Positions 35,201 to 42,765 of a stretch of 64,000 bases of DNA are shown here, piece after piece. Origin of the DNA: Pedobacter ginsengisoli. Its GTDB lineage: Bacteria > Bacteroidota > Bacteroidia > Sphingobacteriales > Sphingobacteriaceae. The stretch's first letter is position 1. Each line of letters starts with the position of its first letter. The translations under genes were made by a program, and so were the position numbers. Location of the stretch: positions 124,001 through 188,000 of the forward strand of contig NZ_JASSYX010000002.1 in NCBI RefSeq assembly GCF_030244015.1, given 5' to 3'. The notes beneath the pieces were generated by a model, which saw nothing but the letters and a program-made list of their open reading frames with translations, made no database searches and had not been told where the DNA came from.

Positions 35201-35513
35201 TACCAGTGTACCTTCGATGGCTGAATATGGTGCTGATTCCTTTAGAGACGGTTTTTATAGCAATACCTCAGCTACAGTGGCCAGGGGTGATCACATCCGC
35301 TTGCAGGATGTCAGTTTCGGTTTTGACCTTGACCGTAACAATTGGCGCGAAATTCCTGTGAGGCACATCAGGCTCTATCTTTATGCCAACAATCTGGGAA
35401 TAATTTGGAAAGCAAACGATTTTGGGCTGGATCCGGACTTTGTTCCTCTTAGTGACAGGTTTCTGAGCCCGGAGCCCAGAAGCATCGCTTTTGGGCTGAA
35501 GGTGGATTTTTAA
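32259..35513 (+). CDS. SusC/RagA family TonB-linked outer-membrane transporter with STN domain
   Basis: A TonB-dependent outer-membrane channel of 1084 residues that, with a SusD lipoprotein, imports oligomeric nutrients. It has a signal peptide (ending NVCVSAQ) and an STN domain at about 23-100 (LAWLFKELKKQTGYRVIWSEEV). A plug follows at about 120-250 (VSTGYQQVPKERATGSF, LVVLDNFPF, VLKDAAAASIWGVRAGNGVI) and then the barrel ending FGLKVDF. The carboxypeptidase-regulatory domain normally found between STN and plug in SusC proteins is absent. STN-bearing receptors often answer to an anti-sigma/sigma pair, but none is nearby; instead an XRE regulator sits between this gene and susD. The ligand is unknown. 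Confidence 0.95.
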   Translation: MRLIAVFMVSALLLLNVCVSAQKLNYTKKKVTLAWLFKELKKQTGYRVIWSEEVIDADQVIDADFKNADPKEVVREVLNRLSIEYLVNDKTKSISLTPKIPTAAKNTGEQVLVARELQEVEIVSTGYQQVPKERATGSFALVDKKQLDRRVSSETFSKLEGITSGLLFNRNTRNNYPGNFDFSIRGRSTIYADDQPLVVLDNFPFNGDFNSINPNDVAGITVLKDAAAASIWGVRAGNGVIVIDTKRGKMRQPLSISFNTNLTVSAKPDLFYNPNYITSSDFIDVETFLFDNGKYDAALTDVTRYPVVSPVVQILDRQRKGQSAAETSRQLNALRGNDIRNDELKYFYRNQIAQQYALSLSGGSAKRSHFFSAGYDRRLASLVANNNDRLTLNSQNTFKPLRNLEIEAGMYYIRSNSKVDSTLNSASATQFLPYRRFKDMDGQPAVFDRDFSAAYKQDALDRGFMDWSYRPLDELGRSPFKIGKNDLRINTALRYTFIEGLSAALKYQYQQVDQKTARYAGIDDYQTRNMINQYSILSAGKVSGYNLPVGGILYTADGRGVSNNLRLQLGYQKDWRRHSVSAIAGYEISSFKSDLDRMFKYGYDRSEGNPSVVDTNTIFDLNPSGTGRIFENFEELGKVDRIRSSFANAAYTLDGKYTVSGSARVDGSNYFGLKTNQKYVPLWSAGGLWHLGKEKFYHLDWLPVLKLRASYGYNGNLDKSATGVTTFGHSGLDKVTGLPYAVIGKIGNPELRWEKIGIANFGLDFELRNQLFTGRLEYYFKNGSDILGDKAFPSNAGISVLRGNYAKMKARGVDVVLTAQNFRGKLGWKTSLLFSAVRDWVSSYDLIEPGVTYYLGSASVRPVKNRPVNSVYSFQWAGLDPMTGDPQGYLEGEISKDYHEITNRATIDELQYHGSARPTVFGGLSNTFTFLRFSLGVNISYKLGYYFRKSSIKYYQMYNGPGGSMNADFSGRWMKSGDEAFTSVPSMAEYGADSFRDGFYSNTSATVARGDHIRLQDVSFGFDLDRNNWREIPVRHIRLYLYANNLGIIWKANDFGLDPDFVPLSDRFLSPEPRSIAFGLKVDF

Positions 35514-35540
35514 TTCCAAATTATTGGATAAAAATCCAGA

Positions 35541-35562
35541 AATTAGGCATAACTGCCTAATT
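35541..35562. repeat. Perfect inverted repeat, possible operator of the XRE regulator
   Basis: AATTAGGCA, a TAAC spacer, then TGCCTAATT: nine perfect base pairs of dyad symmetry located 28 bases after the SusC stop and 30 bases before the XRE ATG. There is no T run, so it fits a protein-binding operator better than a terminator. Confidence 0.6.
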
Positions 35563-35592
35563 ATTATTACTGCTCCTATCGCACCTTTGAAT

Positions 35593-35814
35593 ATGGTTTT
35601 GCAATCGAATGATTCAGATGAGCTAAGGAATTTCGGCAATAATCTTCGCAGGATAAGGAAAGAAAAAGATTTGTCAATGGAGGCGCTTGCTAATCTGGCA
35701 GAAATTGAACTTTCACAGATCTTTAGAATTGAAACCGGGAAGATTAATCCAAAACTGACCACCATTCTGACTATTGCGAGGGCACTTGGCATCAATCCTA
35801 AAGAATTATTTTAG
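35593..35814 (+). CDS. XRE-family helix-turn-helix regulator between susC and susD
   Basis: A 73-residue single-domain HTH protein. The helix-turn-helix is seen as LRRIRKEKDLSMEALANLAEIELSQIFRIETGKINPK, with hydrophobic positions characteristic of the lambda-repressor-like fold, then LTTILTIARALGINPKEL closing the domain. The ATG at 35593 is favoured; the longer frame from TTG 35524 runs across the palindrome. The stop overlaps the GTG start of the SusD gene by one base, so the two are translationally coupled. Expected role: transcription control of this uptake locus, probably by binding the palindrome just upstream (inference). A ligand-sensing domain is absent. Confidence 0.88.
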   Translation: MVLQSNDSDELRNFGNNLRRIRKEKDLSMEALANLAEIELSQIFRIETGKINPKLTTILTIARALGINPKELF

Positions 35815-37190
35815 TGTATAACAGGCATTTGTTTCTTCTTATAATTGTATTGAGTTCACTGGTAGTCTGCCAGTCCTGTAATGACAGCTGGCTCGATGCG
35901 AAACCAGATAAATCAATGGTGGTACCGGAAACGATTATGGATTATCAGGCACTGTTGGACAATAGTACCCAGACATTTAATGTGTCACAACCATCAGGCC
36001 TTGGTGAAATATCAGCTGGCGATTTTTACATCAGCTTTGCTTCCTGGAGCTCCCTTTTTACGAAGCAGGAAAAGTCTGCTTATGTTTGGGCTCCTACTGA
36101 GCGGTTTTATGAGGGGGAGCTAAGTTCGGGTTGGGAGCAGGGATATAAAAGAATTTTAACGGCCAATCTGATTTTAGAAGGGATTGAAAAAATAAAGCCT
36201 TCACCAGCGGAGCGTCAGGTCTGGAACAATGTAAAAGGAAGTGCTCTGTTTTTTCGTTCCTTTGATTTTTTCAATCTTTCTCAGGAATATTGTAAACCGT
36301 ATACTTCCGCTTCCGCTCATACCGATCTGGGTTTGCCGCTACGAACCGAATCTAATGTAAACAGCCAGGTGAGACGTTCATCAGTTCAACAAACATATGA
36401 CCAGATTATTAAGGATCTAAAACAAGCAAGCCAATTACTCGGTAAAACACCCTTGTCTAAAACCAGACCATCGAAACAAGCTGTATTCGCATTACTTGCC
36501 CGAACCTATCTGAGCATGGAAAATTATGATCAGGCAGGAGTTTACGCCGACTCTGCTTTGCAGATTCAGAATGAGCTGATAGACTATACAACACTTAATA
36601 CCAATGCAGCTTATCCCATAGGACGATTCAATACGGAAACCATCTTTCACAGTTCATTTAGTTATGGCATTTTTAATGCTTCCAGGCTGATTGTGGATCC
36701 GGCTTTGATTTCAATGTACGCTGGCGATGACCTGCGGCGGGTAATATTTTTCAAACTGGTTCCCAATGGAGGGATGACTTTTAAAGGGAATTATAGCGGC
36801 GATAAAAATTTGTTTGGCGGACTGGCCACGGATGAACTATACCTGATCAGGGCAGAATGCAAGGTGAGAGCGGGTAATCTCAGTGCTGCGCTTTCAGACC
36901 TGAACAAACTTTTGCGAAGTCGCTGGAAAGGAAAGTATCAGGACATTGTGCTGCAGGATCAAGAGGCTGTGTTGTCCATTATCCTCAAAGAAAGGAGAAA
37001 GGAACTGGTCTTCAGAGGGCTCAGATGGGGAGACCTGAGGCGCCTGAACAGAGACAGCAGGTTTGCGGTGACTTTAACAAGAACACTAGACGGCCAGGTC
37101 TACCAATTGTTGCCCCGAGACAAAAGATATGTCTTACCTATTCCTGAGCAAGAAGTTACACTCGGTGGGATAGTGCAAAACGAGCGTTAG
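35814..37190 (+). CDS. RagB/SusD family nutrient-binding outer-membrane lipoprotein
   Basis: A surface lipoprotein of 458 residues that forms the lid of a SusC channel and captures substrate. It has a lipoprotein signal with a lipidation Cys at about residue 22 (VVCQSCNDSWLD), then SusD landmarks: NLILEGIEKI, GSALFFRSFDFFNLSQEYC, and near the end KERRKELVFRGLRWGDLRRLNRD with a closing YVLPIPEQEV. TPR-like helical repeats make up most of it. The start is GTG 35814, which overlaps the XRE stop, so translation is likely coupled. It is a modest-sized SusD. Substrate unknown; no glycoside hydrolase or peptidase sits next to it to suggest one. Confidence 0.94.
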   Translation: MYNRHLFLLIIVLSSLVVCQSCNDSWLDAKPDKSMVVPETIMDYQALLDNSTQTFNVSQPSGLGEISAGDFYISFASWSSLFTKQEKSAYVWAPTERFYEGELSSGWEQGYKRILTANLILEGIEKIKPSPAERQVWNNVKGSALFFRSFDFFNLSQEYCKPYTSASAHTDLGLPLRTESNVNSQVRRSSVQQTYDQIIKDLKQASQLLGKTPLSKTRPSKQAVFALLARTYLSMENYDQAGVYADSALQIQNELIDYTTLNTNAAYPIGRFNTETIFHSSFSYGIFNASRLIVDPALISMYAGDDLRRVIFFKLVPNGGMTFKGNYSGDKNLFGGLATDELYLIRAECKVRAGNLSAALSDLNKLLRSRWKGKYQDIVLQDQEAVLSIILKERRKELVFRGLRWGDLRRLNRDSRFAVTLTRTLDGQVYQLLPRDKRYVLPIPEQEVTLGGIVQNER

Positions 37191-37192
37191 GT

Positions 37193-37231
37193 ATAGCAGA
37201 GGAGACTAAAATAAGTGCCCTCTGCTATTTG
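37193..37231 (+). terminator. Weak terminator-like hairpin between convergent genes
   Basis: ATAGCAGAGG pairs perfectly with CCTCTGCTAT across a 16-base loop, followed by only three T. It lies between the SusD stop and the convergent small gene's stop, so it probably ends one or both transcripts. Confidence 0.55.
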
Positions 37232-37540
37232 TTACTCAAAATGACCGGCTATTACGGAATTTGATTTGAAAATGACACCAGTTAAGGGCAGGAAGTCCCC
37301 TTCGCCAGGCGCCGGATTTGATCCTATATCCCATTGAGCAGAGCACAAGCTGCCTCCACCTTCACACCTGTCATCAGAAAAATATTGATAACCCTGTGGA
37401 TCATTCGCACTTGGGTAACTGGATATATCTGTTTTATAATACCTAAAAACCATGTTCTTTTTTCGGGTTGTATACGCACTGATACCAAACACCAGCAATC
37501 CAATGAGCGTCCCCAATACTGTTTTTTTAATGTTGTTCAT
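37232..37540 (-). CDS. Small exported protein with a two-Cys motif (DUF6520-like?)
   Basis: 102 residues: a hydrophobic N-terminal signal (TVLGTLIGLLVFGISAYT) followed by a basic tripeptide and a polar mature part of about 75 residues with two cysteines spaced seven apart (CEGGGSLC), then NPAPGEGDFLPLTG. The layout resembles small exported proteins of the DUF6520 kind that occur near SusC/SusD genes in Sphingobacteriales, but I cannot confirm the family. It is convergent with the SusD gene across a hairpin. No lipobox is seen; the two Cys could form a disulfide. The function is unknown. Confidence 0.6.
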   Translation of the reverse strand: MNNIKKTVLGTLIGLLVFGISAYTTRKKNMVFRYYKTDISSYPSANDPQGYQYFSDDRCEGGGSLCSAQWDIGSNPAPGEGDFLPLTGVIFKSNSVIAGHFE

Positions 37541-38005
37541 AATGTAAATTTTAGATTAACATATATTGCCTGATTTTCTTTATACAGGTTCCGGGCCTTT
37601 TTCCTGTAACAGGGAGGATTATATTTTTAAGATGAATACTTTAATTGATGTATCGCTGATAATTGACCTGACGATCAGGGACAATTGAACCCAGCTTTTG
37701 ATTGACATGATTTGCATAACTTTAATTGAATTCCCAGTTCAAATGTGCAGCATCTTTTTATTAGTATTTGTGAAAATGTGTTAAATAATTGAGATATAGC
37801 ACGATGAGGTTTTCTTTTTTATTGCTAAGACAAAAATTGAACAAATAGCTTAAGAATTAATTTGTTTCGATATCGTTTTTGTGCTTCTGACCTACTCATA
37901 AATAGACTAAGGAAGTGAGCCACAGTGGAAATGTGCCGGTCAATTGTTGACAAAATTATGACGGTTAAAAAATGTTAAGCGTACGATAACTTTCATGGCT
38001 AATAT
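37541..38005. other. Long AT-rich intergenic region
   Basis: About 465 bases with no frame longer than some twenty codons and no RNA gene I recognise. It must hold promoters for the leftward small exported gene and the rightward gene at 38023. Only scattered short palindromes are seen. Confidence 0.45.
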
Positions 38006-38013
38006 TATTTTTG
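38006..38013 (+). promoter_or_regulatory. Bacteroidota -7 element before the 121-aa gene
   Basis: TATTTTTG, an exact TAnnTTTG match, ends nine bases before the ATG at 38023. It supports that ATG over the TTG at 38011, which lies inside the element. Confidence 0.5.
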
Positions 38014-38022
38014 CGCTCGAAT

Positions 38023-38388
38023 ATGAGAGTTGCCATTGTATTTTTCTTATCTCTGTGTCTCTTTGTGTTAAAAGGACATGGTGATGTTTATGGCAGCACC
38101 CCGCGTCTTGAAAAATTGCAGCATATCAAACCTGAACATGCTGGTCCTGGTCTCAAGCTTTCTAAAAATAATGGCCTGACTGAAAAAAAGGAAGACCTAA
38201 TCGGTATTGAAGATGATGAAGATCTAGCATCTTCCAGGAAATATATGCCTCCGGTCATCTGCTTCATTATCCTAGCCTCCATTTCACTTTATTGCTACAG
38301 CTTTCTTAAAAGCAGCTTGCCCTTTTGCTGGCATTTATCTTACACTTCCTCTTATAAATATATCCTGCAAAGGGTGTTAAGGATATGA
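38023..38388 (+). CDS. Small membrane-anchored protein of unknown function
   Basis: 121 residues: an N-terminal signal or anchor (MRVAIVFFLSLCLFVLKGHG), a basic-polar segment, then a strikingly acidic patch (IGIEDDEDL), a second hydrophobic helix at about residues 77-97 (VICFIILASISLYCYSFL) and a basic aromatic tail ending YKYILQRVLRI. I do not recognise a named family. Two topologies are possible: signal peptide plus one membrane helix, or two helices with the acidic part outside. It is followed by two short inverted repeats and then the RND efflux operon about 100 bases on in the same direction, so it may be part of that unit. Confidence 0.65.
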   Translation: MRVAIVFFLSLCLFVLKGHGDVYGSTPRLEKLQHIKPEHAGPGLKLSKNNGLTEKKEDLIGIEDDEDLASSRKYMPPVICFIILASISLYCYSFLKSSLPFCWHLSYTSSYKYILQRVLRI

Positions 38389-38400
38389 TCCTCAGTAAAG

Positions 38401-38453
38401 ACAGTTTGTTCTAAACTGTTTCCATCTTTTACTGCCGGAATCGCTGGTTCCGG
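38401..38453. repeat. Two inverted repeats before the RND efflux operon
   Basis: ACAGTTT-GTTCT-AAACTGT (38401-38419) and CCGGAA-TCGCTGG-TTCCGG (38435-38453) lie 34-86 bases before the adaptor ATG. The first has the size and symmetry of a TetR-type operator; the second could be an RNA hairpin. Neither ends in a proper T run. Confidence 0.5.
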
Positions 38454-38486
38454 ATTACTGAATCGTTAAAAACCATTTTTAATATT

Positions 38487-39569
38487 ATGAAGAGAATTGT
38501 AATGCTCGCGAGCTTGTGTGCGGTATTGTGCCACAGCAGTTGTACATCCCAAAAAGAAGAAAAAGAAGAAGCAGGTAGCTTTACAGTGACGAGTCCCATG
38601 GTCATGGATACCTCGGTCACTAAAGAGTACGTTTCCCAGATCAGATCGGTACGGAATATCGAGGTCAGGGCCCTGGAAAAAGGATTTCTCCAGAATATTT
38701 ATGTAGACGAAGGCCAGCCGGTCAAAGCAGGTCAGCTGCTTTTCCGCATCGTGCCGAAAATGTATGAAGCGGAAATGCAAAAATCGGCTGCAGAAGTCAG
38801 GGCCTCAGAAATCGAACTGCAGAACACCAAATTACTGGCAGACAAAAACGTAGTTTCCAAAAATGAACTGGCTATGGCCAATGCGAAACTCGATCAGGCC
38901 AAAGCTGAACTGTCGCTGGCAAAATTTCATCTTTCTGCAACGGAGATCCGGGCCCCGTTTGACGGGACCATCGACCGCATCCCGAAAAAACTGGGCAGTC
39001 TGATCGATGAAGGAGAACTGCTGACCAGCCTGTCGGATAATGGGCAGATGTTTGCCTATTTCAACGTATCGGAACCAGAATACCTGGATTACAAAACCAA
39101 TGTAAGCGGTCGCGGAAGTAACAAAGTAAGCCTCCTTTTGGCCAACAACCAATTGTTCCGGTCGAAGGGCGATGTAGAAACCATAGAAAGCGAATTTGAC
39201 AGTGAAACAGGCAATATTGCCTTCAGGGCAAAGTTTCCCAACCCCGATCAGCTGCTGAAAAACGGAGAAACCGGCAAAGTAAGGATGTCTGTACCACTTA
39301 AAAGTGCAATGATCATTCCTCAAAAAGCTACCTATGAGATCCAGGACAAGATATATGCCTTTGTGGTCGGGAAAGATCATGCCGTGCATTCCCGGGAGCT
39401 CACGATTGGCAGCAAGATTCCCGATCTCTATATCGTTTCTTCAGGAATCTCCAAAAACGATAAAATCCTGCTCGAGGGTGTACAAAAAGTAAAAGACGAT
39501 GACAAGATCGAATACAAATTTGTAGCACCAAAAGAGGTCGTTTCCCAGCTGCAGCTGAAGGCAGAATAA
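38487..39569 (+). CDS. RND efflux periplasmic adaptor (membrane fusion protein)
   Basis: A 360-residue lipoprotein adaptor that bridges an RND pump and its outer-membrane channel. The N-terminus has a signal with lipidation Cys19 (CHSSC). The lipoyl half-motif VRALEKGFLQNIYVDEGQPVKAGQLLFRI is followed by an alpha-helical hairpin (AEMQKSAAEVRASEIELQNTKLL) and the second half ATEIRAPFDGTIDRIPKKLGSLI. Beta-barrel and membrane-proximal domains complete it. The permease follows 28 bases on and the channel gene overlaps the permease, forming a complete tripartite operon. The exported compounds cannot be predicted. Third codon positions are richer in C than in the preceding SusC locus. Confidence 0.94.
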   Translation: MKRIVMLASLCAVLCHSSCTSQKEEKEEAGSFTVTSPMVMDTSVTKEYVSQIRSVRNIEVRALEKGFLQNIYVDEGQPVKAGQLLFRIVPKMYEAEMQKSAAEVRASEIELQNTKLLADKNVVSKNELAMANAKLDQAKAELSLAKFHLSATEIRAPFDGTIDRIPKKLGSLIDEGELLTSLSDNGQMFAYFNVSEPEYLDYKTNVSGRGSNKVSLLLANNQLFRSKGDVETIESEFDSETGNIAFRAKFPNPDQLLKNGETGKVRMSVPLKSAMIIPQKATYEIQDKIYAFVVGKDHAVHSRELTIGSKIPDLYIVSSGISKNDKILLEGVQKVKDDDKIEYKFVAPKEVVSQLQLKAE

Positions 39570-39597
39570 GTGTTACCATTCTTAAAGCAGAAAATCA

Positions 39598-42500
39598 ATG
39601 TTTAATAAATTTATACACAGGCCTGTCCTGTCTATCGTAATCTCCCTGATCATCACTTTCCTGGGGCTGCTGGCCATCATGCAGTTGCCGGTAACCCAAT
39701 TTCCGTCCATTTCTCCTCCCAAAGTAAACATCACGGCAGAATACCCGGGAGCAAACGGGGAGTTGATGACCAAATCGGTCCTCATTCCACTGGAGAGGGC
39801 AATAAATGGAGTCCCTGGAATGAAATATATGGCATCCGACGCCGGCAACGATGGTGAAGCTACGATCCAGGTCATCTTCAACCTGGGTACCGACCCCAAT
39901 CAGGCTTCAGTCAATATCCAGAACCGTGTGGCCTCGGTAGTCAATAAACTACCACCACTGGTCGTACGGGAAGGCGTCAAGATCACCAGGGAAGAATCGA
40001 ATATGCTGATGTACATCAACTTATTCAGTAAAGATCCCAAAATGGATCAAAAATTCCTCTTCAATTTTGCCGACATCAACGTTTTGTCGGAGCTCAAAAG
40101 GGTCGATGGAGTTGGTGTGGCTGACATTCTGGGAAACAGGGAATATGCCATGCGGATCTGGTTAAAACCAGACAGGATGCTGGCCTACAAAATCTCCGCA
40201 GAGGAAATCCTGGAATCACTGAACCAGCAAAGTCTGGAAGCCTCGCCGGGCAAAACAGGTGAAAGCTCCGGAAAGCGCTCTCAGGCATTTGAATACGTGC
40301 TGAAATATCCCGGCCGTTTCACCACCAAAGAGGGTTATGAGAACATCGTCGTAAAATCCAGTCCAAATGGGGAAATCCTCCGGCTGAAAGACGTTGCCGA
40401 TGTAGAATTCGGGAGTTCCATGTACGATCTGTACTCCAATCTGAACGGCAAAGCATCCGCGGCGATTACCGTTAAGCAATCCTATGGAAGCAACGCCAGT
40501 CAGGTAATCAAGGACATTAAGAAAAAAATGGAAGAGATCAAGAAAAGTTCTTTTCCTAAAGGAATGGATTATGAAATCAGCTACGACGTTTCTAAATTCC
40601 TGGATGCATCTATTGAAAAAGTAATCCATACACTCGTAGAGGCCTTTATACTTGTTGGATTGGTGGTATTCATCTTTCTGGGAGACTGGCGTTCCACCTT
40701 GATCCCGGCCATTGCTGTACCTGTCTCATTGATCGGAACGTTCATGTTTATGCAGTATTTTGGGATCACGCTCAACCTGATTACCCTGTTCGCACTCGTG
40801 CTTGCAATCGGAATTGTGGTGGACAATGCCATTGTCGTCATTGAGGCTGTACACGCAAAGATGGAAGAAAAAAACCTGTCCCCGCTGGCGGCAACAGAAG
40901 AGGCCATGCACGAAATCAGCGGCGCTATTATCGCCATTACCTTTGTTATGGCTGCCGTCTTTATCCCTGTAGCCTTTATGTCCGGACCCGTCGGTATTTT
41001 CTACCGGCAGTTTTCCATCACTATGGCGACGTCCATTGTCCTTTCAGGAATCGTAGCATTGACACTGACCCCTGCGCTATGTGCCATGATGCTCAAGAAC
41101 AACCATGGAAAAGCCAAAAAGAAAACCTGGCTCAACAGTTTGCTCGACGGTTTCAACAACTGGTTCAATAACCTGACAGGCAGATACCAGAACCTGTTGA
41201 AACTCATTGTCAACAGAAGGTCTGTCACTTTCATTATGCTCATTGCATTCTGTGCCGGCATTGGATTACTGAACAGTACACTGCCCTCAGGCTTTATTCC
41301 CAATGAAGACCAGGGAATGTTTTATGCAGTTATCCAAACTCCACCAGGCTCATCGCTCGAAAGGACCAACCAGGTTGCTGAAAAGCTGCAAAAGATCGCG
41401 GAAGGCGTTGAAGGCGTACAATCAGTCTCCTCGCTGGCAGGTTATGAAGTACTTACAGAAGGAACAGGAGCAAACACGGGAACCTGTCTGATCAACCTCA
41501 AAAGTTGGGAAGACCGGAAACACTCCGTGCAGGAAGTCATCACCGAACTAGAAGAGAAGTCCAAAGACATTACAGGTGCGACCATAGAATTCTTTCAGCC
41601 ACCTGCTGTTCCGGGCTATGGGGCAGCGGGAGGATTCGAACTGCGTCTGTTGGACAAAGCCGGTTCCGGCGACTACAAGAAAATGGAAACTGTCAGCAGG
41701 GATTTTGTCAAAGAATTGAGCAAACGTCCTGAGCTGTCATCGGTATTTACATTCTACAGTGCCAGTTTCCCACAATACATGCTGCGGATCGACAACGACA
41801 TCGCCCAGCAAAAAGGCGTCACTATAGAAAATGCAATGAACACCCTGTCCACGCTGGTCGGCAGCAATTACGAAACCAGCTTCATCAAGTTTGACCGCCA
41901 ATACAAAGTGATGGTCCAGGCATCACCGCAATACCGGGCCTTACCTGAAGACATCCTTAAACTATACGTGAAGAACAACCGCGATGAAATGGTTCCGTTT
42001 TCGGCATTTATGAGAATCGAAAAAGTATACGGCCTTTCAGAAATCACCAGGCACAATATGTACAATGCCGCAGAGATCAGCGGGTCTGCAGCACCAGGCC
42101 ATAGCAGTGGCTCGGCCATACAGACTGTTGCCGAAGTGGCGAAAAAAACATTGCCGCGTGGTTTTGGTATTGATTGGGCAGGTATCTCTGCAGACGAAGT
42201 TGCACGTGGAAACCAGGCCATTTATATCTTTTTGATCTGTCTGGGCTTTGTGTACCTGATCCTTGCAGCACAGTACGAAAGTTTTCTGCTGCCATTCCCG
42301 GTGATTCTGTCGCTGCCCGCCGGTATATTCGGCGCATTCCTGCTGCTGAAGCTATGCGGACTTGAAAACAACATCTACGCTCAGGTCGCTATGGTGATGC
42401 TCATTGGTCTGCTGGGCAAAAATGCCGTGCTGATCGTAGAGTTTGCCGTTCAGCGGCACCGTGCAGGAGACACCGTGCTTCAGGCGGCCATAGAAGGCTC

Positions 42501-42765
42501 CACAGTGCGGTTCAGACCTATCCTCATGACTTCCTTTGCCTTTATCGCAGGTCTGATACCGCTGGTATTCGCATCGGGGCCCGGAGCGACCGGTAACCGT
42601 ACCATTGGTTCCGCCGCCGCCGGTGGCATGCTCATCGGGACGATATTTGGTGTGGTCATCATTCCGGGGCTCTATTACATATTCGCGAGGATAGCAGAGA
42701 AAAAAATCCTCGTCAAAGACGAAGAAGAAAATCCATTAACAGAAGAAATCGATCACAATGTATAA
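39598..42765 (+). CDS. RND efflux permease (HAE1/AcrB type)
   Basis: A proton-driven inner-membrane pump of 1055 residues, the usual length for hydrophobe/amphiphile exporters. It has twelve predicted membrane helices with two large periplasmic loops after helices 1 and 7. Landmarks: the N-terminal FNKFIHRPVLSIVISLIITFLGLLAI, the ALVLAIGIVVDNAIVVIEAVH segment in helix 4 carrying the proton-relay Asp, and FIPNEDQGMFYAVIQTPPGSSLERT opening the second half. Helix 10 has LIGLLGKNAVLIVEFA with the matching Lys. The gene ends eight bases into the outer-membrane factor gene, so the two are translationally coupled. Ile is mostly ATC and Val often GTC, a C-rich codon style. Confidence 0.96.
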   Translation: MFNKFIHRPVLSIVISLIITFLGLLAIMQLPVTQFPSISPPKVNITAEYPGANGELMTKSVLIPLERAINGVPGMKYMASDAGNDGEATIQVIFNLGTDPNQASVNIQNRVASVVNKLPPLVVREGVKITREESNMLMYINLFSKDPKMDQKFLFNFADINVLSELKRVDGVGVADILGNREYAMRIWLKPDRMLAYKISAEEILESLNQQSLEASPGKTGESSGKRSQAFEYVLKYPGRFTTKEGYENIVVKSSPNGEILRLKDVADVEFGSSMYDLYSNLNGKASAAITVKQSYGSNASQVIKDIKKKMEEIKKSSFPKGMDYEISYDVSKFLDASIEKVIHTLVEAFILVGLVVFIFLGDWRSTLIPAIAVPVSLIGTFMFMQYFGITLNLITLFALVLAIGIVVDNAIVVIEAVHAKMEEKNLSPLAATEEAMHEISGAIIAITFVMAAVFIPVAFMSGPVGIFYRQFSITMATSIVLSGIVALTLTPALCAMMLKNNHGKAKKKTWLNSLLDGFNNWFNNLTGRYQNLLKLIVNRRSVTFIMLIAFCAGIGLLNSTLPSGFIPNEDQGMFYAVIQTPPGSSLERTNQVAEKLQKIAEGVEGVQSVSSLAGYEVLTEGTGANTGTCLINLKSWEDRKHSVQEVITELEEKSKDITGATIEFFQPPAVPGYGAAGGFELRLLDKAGSGDYKKMETVSRDFVKELSKRPELSSVFTFYSASFPQYMLRIDNDIAQQKGVTIENAMNTLSTLVGSNYETSFIKFDRQYKVMVQASPQYRALPEDILKLYVKNNRDEMVPFSAFMRIEKVYGLSEITRHNMYNAAEISGSAAPGHSSGSAIQTVAEVAKKTLPRGFGIDWAGISADEVARGNQAIYIFLICLGFVYLILAAQYESFLLPFPVILSLPAGIFGAFLLLKLCGLENNIYAQVAMVMLIGLLGKNAVLIVEFAVQRHRAGDTVLQAAIEGSTVRFRPILMTSFAFIAGLIPLVFASGPGATGNRTIGSAAAGGMLIGTIFGVVIIPGLYYIFARIAEKKILVKDEEENPLTEEIDHNV

